Assembly (NCBI RefSeq): GCF_002998435.1
Contig: NZ_CP027231.1
Coordinates: forward strand, 1,591,001 to 1,655,000
Length of the DNA stretch: 64,000 nucleotides
DNA from: Bacteroides zoogleoformans
Lineage (GTDB): Bacteria; Bacteroidota; Bacteroidia; Bacteroidales; Bacteroidaceae
Reading direction: 5' to 3'
The notes beneath the pieces are model-generated. The model did no database searches and was not told the origin of the DNA. It was given only the letters and a program-made list of their open reading frames with translations. Positions 9,836 to 18,772 of this stretch are shown here, one piece after another (position 1 is the stretch's first letter; every line of letters begins with the position of its first letter). A program made the translations under genes and the position numbers.

Positions 9836-10519
9836 ATGAATACAATACCTACTGTCACCAAAAACCTATTAATAATCAATGTATTGATGTTCTTAGGCAT
9901 CATCGTAGTCCAAAGTTACGGTGTGGATCTTGCCCAATACCTGGGCCTGCACTTTTTTCTTGCCGAAGACTTCAATGCCGCGCAGCTGATAACCTACATG
10001 TTCATGCATGCCGGTTTCTCGCACGTATTCTTCAACATGTTCGCCGTATGGATGTTCGGGCGGATTTTAGAGCAGGTATGGGGGCCGAAGCGCTTCTTGT
10101 TCTATTATCTGGCTTGCGGCATAGGAGCCGGAATCATTCAGGAGCTGGTGCAATACATTCATTATGAGACAGTGCTTTCTGCCTACGACAGCGTAAACAC
10201 GGGGATGTCTGTCATTCCGATGAAAGAATACCTCAACATGCTTACGACCGTAGGCGCTTCGGGAGCGGTATATGCCATCCTGCTGGCATTCGGCATGCTA
10301 TTCCCCAACCAGCAGATGTTCATCTTTCCCCTCCCCTTCCCCATCAAGGCAAAATATTTTGTCATCGGTTACGCACTGATTGAGCTATATGCGGGACTTG
10401 CGAATAATGCAGGAGACAATGTTGCTCACTTCGCACATTTAGGCGGCATGATATTCGGTTTTATCCTGATTATGTATTGGAGAAAAAAGGACAAAGGAAA
10501 TGGCTACTATTATAACTGA
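9836..10519 (+). CDS. Rhomboid-family intramembrane serine protease
   Basis: The 227-residue protein has about six membrane segments. Rhomboids cleave transmembrane proteins within the bilayer using a Ser-His dyad. The GxSG motif is seen as GASG with Ser142, and the catalytic His is most likely His201 in HFAHLGG. The conserved membrane-loop motif FMHAGFSHVFFNMFAVWMFG is present. The gene overlaps the next rhomboid gene by 20 bp, so the two are translationally coupled and perhaps act together. Substrates are unknown. Confidence 0.95.
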   Translation: MNTIPTVTKNLLIINVLMFLGIIVVQSYGVDLAQYLGLHFFLAEDFNAAQLITYMFMHAGFSHVFFNMFAVWMFGRILEQVWGPKRFLFYYLACGIGAGIIQELVQYIHYETVLSAYDSVNTGMSVIPMKEYLNMLTTVGASGAVYAILLAFGMLFPNQQMFIFPLPFPIKAKYFVIGYALIELYAGLANNAGDNVAHFAHLGGMIFGFILIMYWRKKDKGNGYYYN

Positions 10520-11390
10520 ACTGAAGGATAACTTTCGCAGAGGAACGATTTATATCCGGTTGATATACATCAATGCGGGCGTGTTTGTTCTCGCCACATT
10601 GACGGAGATAGTGCTCCGGCTTTTCAACCGCAGCGTGGCAGGGATGTTCGAGTGGCTGGAACTGCCGGCATCGTTTCATCGATTTGCCCTGCAACCCTGG
10701 TCGCTGCTGACGTATATGTTCATGCATGCCGGATTGCCGCATATTCTTTTCAACATGCTATGGCTCTATTGGTTCGGTGCACTGTTTCAGAGGCTCTTCT
10801 CTGCCAAACACCTACGCGGAGTATATGTGCTTGGAGGAATCGGCGGAGGCTTGTTGTACATGGCCGCCTATAACATTTTCCCGTACTTCGCACCTATGAT
10901 AAACGGCAGTTTCATGCTCGGAGCCTCCGCTTCCGTACTGGCTGTTGTGACCGCCACGGCATACCGCGAACCCGATTATCCCGTACGGTTGTTCCTTTTC
11001 GGTACTGTCCGGCTGAAATATCTGGCACTAATTGTCATAGGTACCGACTTGCTGTTCATCACTTCCGGCAATGCCGGCGGACACATCGCACACGTAGGAG
11101 GCGCATTAGCCGGTTTATGGTTTGCAGTGGCCCTCGGCAAAGGAACAGACATCGTGCTATGGATAAACAAATCATTGGACATGCTATCTTCGTTATTCAG
11201 CTTTAAACCCCGAAAGCCGAAAATGAAAGTACATTACGGCACCGACAGAGAAAAAGATTACAATTATAACGCCCGAAAGAAAGCTCAATCCGATGAACTG
11301 GACCGCATCCTCGACAAGCTGAAAAAGTCGGGATATGAAAGTCTGACGACAGAGGAAAAGAAAAATCTGTTCGATGCCAGCAAGCGCTAA
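10500..11390 (+). CDS. Second rhomboid-family protein with cytoplasmic tail
   Basis: The 296-residue protein has the rhomboid fold, with FMHAGLPHILFNMLWLYWFG in the first loop. The active-site motif is GASAS (Ser143), where the usual GxSG has Ala for the last Gly; the His motif HIAHVGG (His198) is intact. Activity is therefore plausible but not assured. After about residue 225 there is a charged soluble tail of roughly 70 residues (KKAQSDELDRILDKLKKSGY...) resembling the rhomboid-associated C-terminal helix common in Bacteroidota. It starts inside the previous rhomboid gene (20-bp overlap). A coupled protease/pseudoprotease pair is one possibility. Confidence 0.93.
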   Translation: MATIITELKDNFRRGTIYIRLIYINAGVFVLATLTEIVLRLFNRSVAGMFEWLELPASFHRFALQPWSLLTYMFMHAGLPHILFNMLWLYWFGALFQRLFSAKHLRGVYVLGGIGGGLLYMAAYNIFPYFAPMINGSFMLGASASVLAVVTATAYREPDYPVRLFLFGTVRLKYLALIVIGTDLLFITSGNAGGHIAHVGGALAGLWFAVALGKGTDIVLWINKSLDMLSSLFSFKPRKPKMKVHYGTDREKDYNYNARKKAQSDELDRILDKLKKSGYESLTTEEKKNLFDASKR

Positions 11391-11416
11391 GTTTTTTTAA
11401 AGCAAAGGGAAAAGAC

Positions 11417-12517
11417 GTGAAGCACTTAGGAAACCTCGTAGTCCTTCTGATTCTGGCGGCTAATGCCTTATTCACAGGCTTGTTGCTCCTTACCGCCTAC
11501 AGTCCGCACATTCAGCCGATTGCACATCCGGCAGAATCGTGTCTGGGGCTGATGTTCCCCGTCTTCGTGGCGATAAACGGAAGCTTCCTTGCATTCTGGC
11601 TGCTCATACGACATTATAAATCCGCATTGCTGCCTCTGCTTGGTTTTCTGTTGTGCTATTCACAAATACGCGCTTACCTGCCCATCAATCTCCATACAGA
11701 CCGGCTGCCCGAAGGAAGCATAAAGCTTCTGTCTTACAACATCATGGGATTCGACCGCGCCACCAAGCAAGACGGTAAGAATCCGATACTGACTTATCTG
11801 AAAGAGAGCAATGCCGATATACTTTGCCTGCAAGAGTACGCCACGGTAGAATCGCCTCACCACCTCTCACAAAAGGATGTGGAGCAGGCACTCAAAGCAT
11901 ATCCATACCAAGCCATTCATCCGATAGGCAGCGGAAAAGGATTTACCAATAAAACAGCCTGCTATTCCAAATACCCCATTCTCTCATCACGGGTATTGGA
12001 TTATGCCAGCGGATACAATGGCTCGGTGTTGTACGAAGTGAAGATTGGCAAAGACACCATCACACTTATCAACAATCACTTGGAGTCGAACAAACTGACC
12101 CAAGCCGATAAGGTTGCCTATGAAGACATGCTCAAAGCTCCCGAAAAGGAGAAGGTGAAACATGGAATACGCCTATTGATACGCAAACTGGCAGAAGCAT
12201 CGGCCATCCGCGCTCCACAAGCCGACACCATTGCAAAGGAAATAGCCGCCTCACCGCATTCGTGCATCATTGTCTGCGGCGATTTCAATGACACCCCCAT
12301 CTCTTACACCCATCGCGTCATCAGTCAGGAGTTGGATGATGCCTTCATCCGGTCGGGGCGCGGGTTGGGCATATCTTATAACCAGAATAAATTCTATTTC
12401 CGGATAGACAATATCCTGACAAGCAAGAATCTGAAAGCCTATAATTGCACCGTAGACCATTCCATAAAAGCCTCCGACCATTATCCGATATGGTGCTATA
12501 TCGCCAAAAAAGAGTAA
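11417..12517 (+). CDS. Membrane-anchored endonuclease/exonuclease/phosphatase-family protein
   Basis: The 366-residue protein has three predicted membrane helices in the first 100 residues, then an EEP-fold domain. Metal and catalytic motifs visible are LSYNIMGFDR, LCLQEYA, INNHLESNKL, CGDFNDTPISYTHR and the terminal SDHYPIW (Asp-His pair). EEP enzymes cleave phosphodiesters in nucleic acids, lipids or small molecules, and the substrate cannot be read from the sequence. It follows the rhomboid pair by 26 bp on the same strand, so it is probably co-transcribed. The active site probably faces the periplasm. Confidence 0.9.
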   Translation: MKHLGNLVVLLILAANALFTGLLLLTAYSPHIQPIAHPAESCLGLMFPVFVAINGSFLAFWLLIRHYKSALLPLLGFLLCYSQIRAYLPINLHTDRLPEGSIKLLSYNIMGFDRATKQDGKNPILTYLKESNADILCLQEYATVESPHHLSQKDVEQALKAYPYQAIHPIGSGKGFTNKTACYSKYPILSSRVLDYASGYNGSVLYEVKIGKDTITLINNHLESNKLTQADKVAYEDMLKAPEKEKVKHGIRLLIRKLAEASAIRAPQADTIAKEIAASPHSCIIVCGDFNDTPISYTHRVISQELDDAFIRSGRGLGISYNQNKFYFRIDNILTSKNLKAYNCTVDHSIKASDHYPIWCYIAKKE

Positions 12518-12552
12518 ACAAAGAGTAACAACAATTTAATACCAAGAAAACC

Positions 12553-14637
12553 ATGTTGAAAAAAAGTATTCTAATTTTAGCAGCAAGTTGTATGATGTAC
12601 TCCTGTGCCACTAAGACGGACAACAATCCGTTCTTTTCCGAGTTTCAAACGCCCAATGGCGTACCGCCTTTCGATAAAATCAAGTTGGAACATTATGAAC
12701 CCGCCTTTCAAAAAGGAATGGAGGAGCAGAATGACAACATCCAAGCTATCATTGACAATACGGAGGCTCCGTCTTTCGAGAATGTCATTGCCGCCCTCGA
12801 CAATAGTTCGCCAATACTGGACCGTGTCGGCGGTGTATTCCACAACCTGACGGAAGCCGAGACAACGGACGAACTGACAGCCCTCTCCATCAAGCTGGCT
12901 CCGATGCTGGCCGAGCATGAGGACAACATTTCGCTCAATCAGGAACTTTTCAAGAAAATAGATGCCGTTTACCGGCAGAAAGAGTCACTCGGTCTGTCGC
13001 GCGAACAAGAGAGACTGTTGGAAAAGACATACAAAGGATTTGTCCGCTCCGGAGCCAACCTCCCGGCCGACAAGCAGAATCGTCTGCGCGAAATCAACAA
13101 ACAGCTTTCTACGCTCGGCATCACTTTCAGCAACAATATTCTGAACGAAAACAACGACTTTAAATTGTTTGTCGAGAAAGAAGAAGACCTGGCCGGCCTG
13201 CCCGAATGGTTCTGCCAAAGTGCCGCCGAAGAAGCAAAGGCTGCCGGACAAGAAGGCAAATGGCTGTTTACCCTGCACAACTCCAGCCGCCTGCCTTTCC
13301 TGCAATACGCAGCCAACCGCCCGTTGCGCGAGCAGATTTACAAAGCTTACATCAACCGCGGCAACAACAATGACAAGAATGACAATAAGAAAATCATCAC
13401 CGAGATTATAAGCCTGCGACTTGAAAAAGCACAGCTGCTGGGCTTCGACTGCTATTCCAACTTTGTTCTGGAAAATAAAATGGCCAAGAACGCCACCACA
13501 GTAATGGATTTCCTGAACAAGCTGTGGGGCTACGCATTGCCCAAAGCAAAAGCCGAAGCATCCGAACTGCAAAAGTTGATGGACAAAGAGGGCAAAGGCG
13601 AGAAACTGGAAGCATGGGACTGGTGGTACTACACCGAAAAACTGCGCAAGGAAAAATACAGCCTGGAAGAGTCTGAAATCAAACCTTACTTCAAACTCGA
13701 AAACGTGCGCAACGGTGCTTTCTATGCCGCCAACAAGCTGTATGGCATCACGCTGACCAAAATCAACAATGTCCCGGTTTACCATCCCGATGTCGAAGTA
13801 TTCGAGGTAAAAGCCCGGGACGGCTCACAACTGGGCATCTTCTATGTGGACTACTTCCCGCGCCCGGGAAAGAGAGGCGGAGCCTGGATGAGCAACTATC
13901 GCGAACAACGGGGAGACGTACGCCCGCTGATATGCAATGTGTGCAGCTTCACCAAACCCGTGGGCGATACTCCCTCCCTGCTTACCATCGACGAAGTGGA
14001 AACCTTGTTCCACGAATTCGGCCATGCCTTGCACGGACTGCTGACCCAATGCCAATACAAAGGAACCTCCGGCACCAATGTGGTACGCGACTTTGTGGAA
14101 CTTCCTTCCCAAGTCAACGAGCACTGGGCCACCGAACCCGAAGTGTTGAAAATATACGCCAAACACTACCGGACCGGCGAAGAAATTCCCGACACCCTGA
14201 TTGAAAAAATTCTCAACCAGCAGACCTTCAACCAAGGCTTCATGACAACCGAACTATTGGCAGCAGCCATTCTCGACATGAACCTGCACAACCTGACAAG
14301 CACCGAGGGAATTGACGTAGTGGCTTATGAGAAAGAAGCAATGGAAAAACTCGGCCTGATACCCGAAATCGCTCCGCGCTATCGCACCACCTACTTCAAC
14401 CACATCATCGGAGGTTATGCCGCAGGCTACTACAGTTATCTCTGGGCAAATGTCTTGGACAACGATGCTTTCGAAGCATTCAAAGAACACGGCATCTTTG
14501 ACAAACAGACCGCCGACCTCTTCCGCCAAAACATACTGGAAAAAGGAGACAGTGAAGACCCCATGGTGCTCTACAAGAACTTCAGAGGTGCTGAACCTCA
14601 ATTAGACCCGATGTTAAAAAATCGCGGCATGAAGTAA
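12553..14637 (+). CDS. dcp: M3-family oligopeptidase (dipeptidyl carboxypeptidase-like)
   Basis: The 694-residue zinc metallopeptidase of the thimet-oligopeptidase/Dcp family degrades short peptides. The zinc site HEFGH spans residues 487-491 (His487, Glu488, His491), within ETLFHEFGHALHGLL; a downstream Glu ligand lies in the FVELPSQ region. The N-terminus looks like a lipoprotein signal with a lipobox-like Cys (SCMMYSCATK), so it is likely periplasmic and membrane-anchored. It follows the EEP gene by 35 bp, continuing the plus-strand run. The symbol is by similarity to dcp; a related oligopeptidase name is possible. Confidence 0.92.
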   Translation: MLKKSILILAASCMMYSCATKTDNNPFFSEFQTPNGVPPFDKIKLEHYEPAFQKGMEEQNDNIQAIIDNTEAPSFENVIAALDNSSPILDRVGGVFHNLTEAETTDELTALSIKLAPMLAEHEDNISLNQELFKKIDAVYRQKESLGLSREQERLLEKTYKGFVRSGANLPADKQNRLREINKQLSTLGITFSNNILNENNDFKLFVEKEEDLAGLPEWFCQSAAEEAKAAGQEGKWLFTLHNSSRLPFLQYAANRPLREQIYKAYINRGNNNDKNDNKKIITEIISLRLEKAQLLGFDCYSNFVLENKMAKNATTVMDFLNKLWGYALPKAKAEASELQKLMDKEGKGEKLEAWDWWYYTEKLRKEKYSLEESEIKPYFKLENVRNGAFYAANKLYGITLTKINNVPVYHPDVEVFEVKARDGSQLGIFYVDYFPRPGKRGGAWMSNYREQRGDVRPLICNVCSFTKPVGDTPSLLTIDEVETLFHEFGHALHGLLTQCQYKGTSGTNVVRDFVELPSQVNEHWATEPEVLKIYAKHYRTGEEIPDTLIEKILNQQTFNQGFMTTELLAAAILDMNLHNLTSTEGIDVVAYEKEAMEKLGLIPEIAPRYRTTYFNHIIGGYAAGYYSYLWANVLDNDAFEAFKEHGIFDKQTADLFRQNILEKGDSEDPMVLYKNFRGAEPQLDPMLKNRGMK

Positions 14638-14655
14638 GATTTGTGAAAAAAAAAC

Positions 14656-14663
14656 TATATTTG
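14656..14663 (+). promoter_or_regulatory. Promoter -7 box of secDF
   Basis: TATATTTG matches TAnnTTTG, 57 bp before the secDF start codon. TTTG at 14640-14643 is too close to be a canonical -33 box. Confidence 0.6.
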
Positions 14664-14720
14664 CAGCCTTGTATACAACAGAATTAAATTCAAAAACAAT
14701 AATAAAAAACTAAAAGTAAC

Positions 14721-17700
14721 ATGCAAAACAAAGGATTTGTAAGAGTTTTTGCAATATTGCTCACACTGGTGTGCGTATTCTACCTCTCTTTCTCTTTTGT
14801 GACTCGCCATTACACCAATAAGGCAAAAGAGTTCGCAAAAGGCGATGCGAGGGCAGAACAAGCATACCTTGATTCTCTGGCTAATGAGAAAGTGTATTTT
14901 GGCAATTGGACTCTGAAAGATTGTCGTGAGATGGAAATCGGGTTAGGCTTGGACCTAAAGGGAGGTATGAACGTCATCCTCGAAGTATCCGTGCCTGACG
15001 TCATCAAAGTGTTGGCAGACAACAAGACGGACGAAGCATTCAATCAAGCTTTGGCCAGTGCCGCCAAACTGGCAACAACAAGCCAGGAAGACGTTATCAC
15101 ACTCTTCGTCAAGGAGTACCATAAGTTGGCTCCGGAAGGCAAGCTCTCCGAATTGTTCGCGACCCAACAGTTGAAAGACAAAGTAAATCAGAAATCATCC
15201 GACGCTGAAGTTGAAAAAGTATTGCGCGAAGAAGTAAAAGCGGCGGTTGAGAACTCATACAACGTACTCCGCACCCGTATCGACCGTTTCGGCGTTGTGC
15301 AGCCCAACATCCAAAGCCTGGAAGACAAAATGGGACGCATCATGGTGGAACTACCGGGTATCAAAGAACCGGAACGTGTAAGAAAATTACTACAAGGTTC
15401 CGCCAATCTGGAATTCTGGGAAACATACACAGCCAAAGACGTGGCCCCTTACTTGCAGTCTGCCGACGCCAAACTGCGCACTATCTTATCGAGAAACGAT
15501 GAAGCAGAAGCAGACAGCACAGCTTCCGACAGTGCAGCCCCGGCACCGGCCGTGGCACAAGCCAGTACAGCCGACAGCCTTGCCGCTGCCCTGAAAGGTG
15601 AAAGCAAAGAGCAGACCGCCAACTTGGAACAAATCAAGAAAGAACATCCTTTGCTGGCCATCTTGCAAGTGAACCCGAACAATGGTCCGGTGGCAGGATA
15701 TGCCAATGCCAAAGACACCGCCGAAATAAACAGACTCCTCTCCATGCCCGAAGTTATGGCCGAGATGCCGAAAGACCTGCGCCTGAAATGGGGAGTATCG
15801 GCTTTTGAATACGACCCGAAAGCACAGACTTTCGAGCTGTACGCCATCCGTTCTACCGAACGTAACGGCAAGGCTCCGCTGGAAGGTGACGTAGTGGTGA
15901 ATGCCAAAGACGAATACGACCAATATGGCAAACCCGCCGTAAGCATGTCCATGAACACGGACGGTGCCCGCCGCTGGGCTCAGCTCACCAAACAGAACAT
16001 CGGAAAGAGCATCGCCATCGTATTGGATGGCTATGTATACTCCGCACCCAATGTCAACAATGAAATCACCGGCGGTAACTCACAAATCACCGGCCACTTC
16101 ACTCCCGAACAAGCAAAAGACTTGGCCAACGTATTGAAATCAGGCAAAATGCCCGCCCCTGCCCACATCGTACAAGAAGACATTGTAGGCCCGTCACTGG
16201 GACAAGCTTCTATCAACGCCGGCATCATATCGTTCGTGGTAGCATTGATCCTGCTGATGATTTACATGTGCTCCATGTATGGCTTCATTCCGGGCATGGT
16301 TGCCAACGGCGCACTGGTTCTGAACCTGTTCTTCACGCTGGGCATCCTTTCATCCTTCCAAGCCGCATTGACCATGTCCGGTATTGCCGGTATGGTGTTG
16401 GCACTCGGTATGGCTGTAGATGCCAACGTATTGATTTACGAGCGCACCAAAGAAGAGCTCCGCGCGGGCAAAGGCGTGAAGAAAGCATTGGCCGACGGTT
16501 ATTCCAACGCATTCTCCGCCATCTTCGACTCCAACCTCACCTCCATCATCACAGGTATCATCTTGTTCAACTTCGGTACCGGCCCTATCCGCGGCTTTGC
16601 CACCACACTGATCATCGGTATCTTGATTTCATTCTTCACGGCAGTATTCATGACCCGTCTGTTCTATGATTACTTCATGGGCAAAGACAAGTTGCTGAAC
16701 CTGACATTCTCATCAAGCATTTCCAAGAACCTGATGACGAATGTACACTTCGACTTCATGGGAAGAAACAAATTGTGGTTGACAGTCACAGGAACAGCCA
16801 TAGTGGTATGCCTTGCCTTCCTTACGCTCCGCGGATTGAGCCAAAGCATCGACTTCACCGGCGGACGCAACTTCAAGGTACAGTTTGAAAACAAGGTAGA
16901 ACCCGAACAAATCCGCGAATTAATCTCCAGCAAGTTCGGCGATGCCAATGTAAGCGTTATCGCCATCGGAACAGACGGCAAGACAGTACGCATCAGCACC
17001 AACTACCGCATCGAGGAAGAAGGCAACAACGTAGACTCTGAAATAGAAGCATATCTGTACGAGACCCTGAAGCCCGTATTGACCCAGAATATCACACTCG
17101 AAACATTCATCGACCGTGAGAACCACACCGGCGGCAGCATCATCAGTTCGCAGAAAGTGGGCCCGAGCATTGCAGACGACATCAAGGAATCCGCCATCTG
17201 GTCGGTTGTTCTTGCACTGATTGCCATCGGCATCTATATCTTGATCCGCTTCCGCAACATAGCCTACAGCATCGGTTCTGTGGCCGCCTTAGCTTGCGAC
17301 ACCATCGTTATCCTGGGCGCCTACTCCATCTGTTGGGGCTGGATGCCGTTCTCCCTGGAAATCGACCAGACGTTCATCGGCGCCATCCTGACGGCTATCG
17401 GCTACTCCATCAATGACAAGGTGGTAATCTTCGACCGTGTACGCGAGTTCTTCGGCCTCTATCCGAAACGCAGCAAGTTCCAGCTTTTCAACGACTCGCT
17501 GAACACCACGCTGGCACGTACCATCAACACTTCATTCAGTACACTGATCGTATTGCTGTGCATCTTCATCCTTGGCGGTGATTCTATCCGCAGCTTTGCA
17601 TTCGCCATGATACTGGGTGTTGTGTTCGGCACACTGTCTTCTTTGTTCGTGGCATCTCCCGTCGCTTACCTGCTTATGAAAAATAAGAAAGCCGGAGAAA

Positions 17701-17723
17701 CCGCAACAGAAGAAACAAAGTAA
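14721..17723 (+). CDS. secDF: Fused protein translocase subunit SecDF
   Basis: The 1000-residue protein joins SecD (about 1-640) and SecF (about 680-990) in one chain, as is usual in Bacteroidota. SecDF uses the proton gradient to pull secreted proteins through SecYEG. Visible signatures are GLDLKGGMNVILEV at the start of the SecD ectodomain, the membrane motif GMAVDANVLIYERTKEE, and in SecF DFTGGRNF and GYSINDKVVIFDRVRE. A low-complexity Ala/Ser/Thr/Asp-rich insert occupies about residues 257-295. The gene has its own promoter and a strong terminator, so it is monocistronic. Confidence 0.97.
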   Translation: MQNKGFVRVFAILLTLVCVFYLSFSFVTRHYTNKAKEFAKGDARAEQAYLDSLANEKVYFGNWTLKDCREMEIGLGLDLKGGMNVILEVSVPDVIKVLADNKTDEAFNQALASAAKLATTSQEDVITLFVKEYHKLAPEGKLSELFATQQLKDKVNQKSSDAEVEKVLREEVKAAVENSYNVLRTRIDRFGVVQPNIQSLEDKMGRIMVELPGIKEPERVRKLLQGSANLEFWETYTAKDVAPYLQSADAKLRTILSRNDEAEADSTASDSAAPAPAVAQASTADSLAAALKGESKEQTANLEQIKKEHPLLAILQVNPNNGPVAGYANAKDTAEINRLLSMPEVMAEMPKDLRLKWGVSAFEYDPKAQTFELYAIRSTERNGKAPLEGDVVVNAKDEYDQYGKPAVSMSMNTDGARRWAQLTKQNIGKSIAIVLDGYVYSAPNVNNEITGGNSQITGHFTPEQAKDLANVLKSGKMPAPAHIVQEDIVGPSLGQASINAGIISFVVALILLMIYMCSMYGFIPGMVANGALVLNLFFTLGILSSFQAALTMSGIAGMVLALGMAVDANVLIYERTKEELRAGKGVKKALADGYSNAFSAIFDSNLTSIITGIILFNFGTGPIRGFATTLIIGILISFFTAVFMTRLFYDYFMGKDKLLNLTFSSSISKNLMTNVHFDFMGRNKLWLTVTGTAIVVCLAFLTLRGLSQSIDFTGGRNFKVQFENKVEPEQIRELISSKFGDANVSVIAIGTDGKTVRISTNYRIEEEGNNVDSEIEAYLYETLKPVLTQNITLETFIDRENHTGGSIISSQKVGPSIADDIKESAIWSVVLALIAIGIYILIRFRNIAYSIGSVAALACDTIVILGAYSICWGWMPFSLEIDQTFIGAILTAIGYSINDKVVIFDRVREFFGLYPKRSKFQLFNDSLNTTLARTINTSFSTLIVLLCIFILGGDSIRSFAFAMILGVVFGTLSSLFVASPVAYLLMKNKKAGETATEETK

Positions 17724-17747
17724 ATCCATAACCTATAAAGGTCCCTG

Positions 17748-17789
17748 AAAATAGGATGTATCTCATTGTGCGAGGTACATCCTATTTTT
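17748..17789 (+). terminator. Terminator of secDF
   Basis: Thirteen-bp arms AAAATAGGATGTA (17748-17760) and TACATCCTATTTT (17776-17788) are followed by T and G-TTT. It starts 24 bp after the secDF stop codon. Confidence 0.88.
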
Positions 17790-17813
17790 GTTTCTTATAG
17801 CTGCCACAATTTG

Positions 17814-18068
17814 TTTTCTTATTATTGCTGTCCGGTAAAACTTTTTGCTCTCTATCTGTATTAGATAAAATAGACTAAAACTTATGATTTCCCGTATTTA
17901 TGGGTTGTTATTTGTCTTTTCCTATCACAAAAAGAACATTTTGTAATGCTTATTGTTTGAAACAGAACCCCAAGCCCATAGATAAATTAGACGGCTGGCT
18001 GCAACATCGATAAATAAAGGAATGTAGAGCTTTCAGTTTATTTTTACCGGACAACAATATTTTCTTAT
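17814..18068. mobile_element. MITE-like element (17823-18059) with 9-bp target duplication
   Basis: The 237-bp element has 18-bp terminal inverted repeats with one mismatch: TATTGCTGTCCGGTAAAA at 17823-17840 and the reverse complement of TATTGTTGTCCGGTAAAA at 18042-18059. It is flanked by identical 9-bp direct repeats TTTTCTTAT (17814-17822 and 18060-18068). The interior is AT-rich with no open frame of note. This is the structure of a non-autonomous miniature transposon. A transposase-bearing parent with the same ends is not in the window, and I cannot name the family. It lies just past the secDF terminator. Confidence 0.75.
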
Positions 18069-18098
18069 AGCTGCCTCAAAAAGAAGAATTACACACAG

Positions 18099-18178
18099 CG
18101 CTGTCAGTCGAAAAGGCTGTCATCTGAAAAGGCTGTTAGCAGGAAAGGCTGTCAGTCGAAAAGGCTGTCAGCTGGAAA
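18099..18178. repeat. Five tandem 16-bp repeats
   Basis: Five back-to-back units of the form GGCTGTCAGTCGAAAA start at 18099, 18115, 18131, 18147 and 18163. Units 1 and 4 differ only in the first base; the others have a few changes, mostly in positions 8-12. There is no obvious internal palindrome and no open frame. Confidence 0.85.
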
Positions 18179-18243
18179 AGTTTCTCTCCTCTATATGTAA
18201 ACATCATCACATCCCCTACATTTTATGTATCACTCCGGCTAGC

Positions 18244-18337
18244 AATCTCTGTCCGAGACGTGCGAACATATATTCGCGCACTGCGAACGCTTATCCGCAG
18301 TGCGCGGATATCCGTTCGCAGTGCGCGAACAGAGATT
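18244..18337. repeat. Array of four 15-bp near-palindromes, 21-bp period (array A)
   Basis: Units of 15 bp start at 18252, 18273, 18294 and 18315, each followed by a 6-bp spacer. Unit 2 TTCGCGCACTGCGAA is the exact reverse complement of unit 4 TTCGCAGTGCGCGAA. Unit 3 is TCCGCAGTGCGCGGA, and unit 1 is degenerate. Outer arms AATCTCTGT (18244-18252) and ACAGAGATT (18329-18337) let the array fold into one large hairpin. See arrays B and C near 25.5 and 40.4 kb. Confidence 0.85.
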
Positions 18338-18494
18338 TCTCCAAAGAAAAGAACAACTTTACTCCCTACTGATTGCAAGTTTTCTTCATGATCTTCAAAA
18401 GTTTTCTCTATAGAGAGAAGACGCCCTGCTCGGAAGCAAAGGAGCTTGGCATGTAGAACGAGTAAACTAACGATTCACGGCAAAGGCACTTCCC

Positions 18495-18710
18495 GCAAAA
18501 GAACGTACCTTAAAGAGATTCTAAAAGCCGGGATACATGCGTCATACGAGAGTAAAAACGTGCCATAAAGAGACCCTAAAGCCGGGATGCATGCGTCATA
18601 CGAAAGCAAAAACGTGCCATAAAGAGGCTCTAAAGCCGGGATACACACCATACGAAAGCAAAAACGTACCATAAAGAGGCTCTAAAGCCGGGAATGTACG
18701 CTGTGCGAAA
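18495..18710. repeat. Four tandem 52-57-bp repeats
   Basis: Imperfect units begin at 18495, 18552, 18606 and 18658 (57, 54, 52 and 53 bp). All share a core reading AAAACGTGCCATAAAGAG followed by CTCTAAAGCCGGGA and ending CGAAA. The last unit runs directly into the operator repeats of the downstream operon. A 65-codon minus-strand frame across it only reflects the repeat and is not called as a gene. Confidence 0.85.
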
Positions 18711-18763
18711 GTATATGTAACGTGGACAAAGACTGATGTTACCTGAATAAAGTTTTGTGCAAC
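18708..18763 (+). promoter_or_regulatory. Three direct repeats, probable regulator binding sites for the 19.0-25.3 kb operon
   Basis: Three half-sites of the form AAAG-N(4-7)-TGTnAC end at 18721 (TGTAAC), 18742 (TGTTAC) and 18763 (TGTGCAAC), a 21-bp period. The last ends 31 bp before the -7 box at 18795. The same spacing and motif occur before the xylan locus promoter at 63.6 kb. Direct repeats at two helical turns are typical of AraC-family activators, and the encoded hybrid two-component regulator has such a domain. The binding assignment is inference. Confidence 0.6.
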
Positions 18764-18772
18764 ATTTTTATA

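Noticed and set aside
18475-18672. Minus-strand 65-codon frame with a repeated peptide
   Set aside because: It arises from the 52-57-bp DNA repeat. Unit lengths of 52 and 53 break the reading phase and there is no promoter or conserved start.
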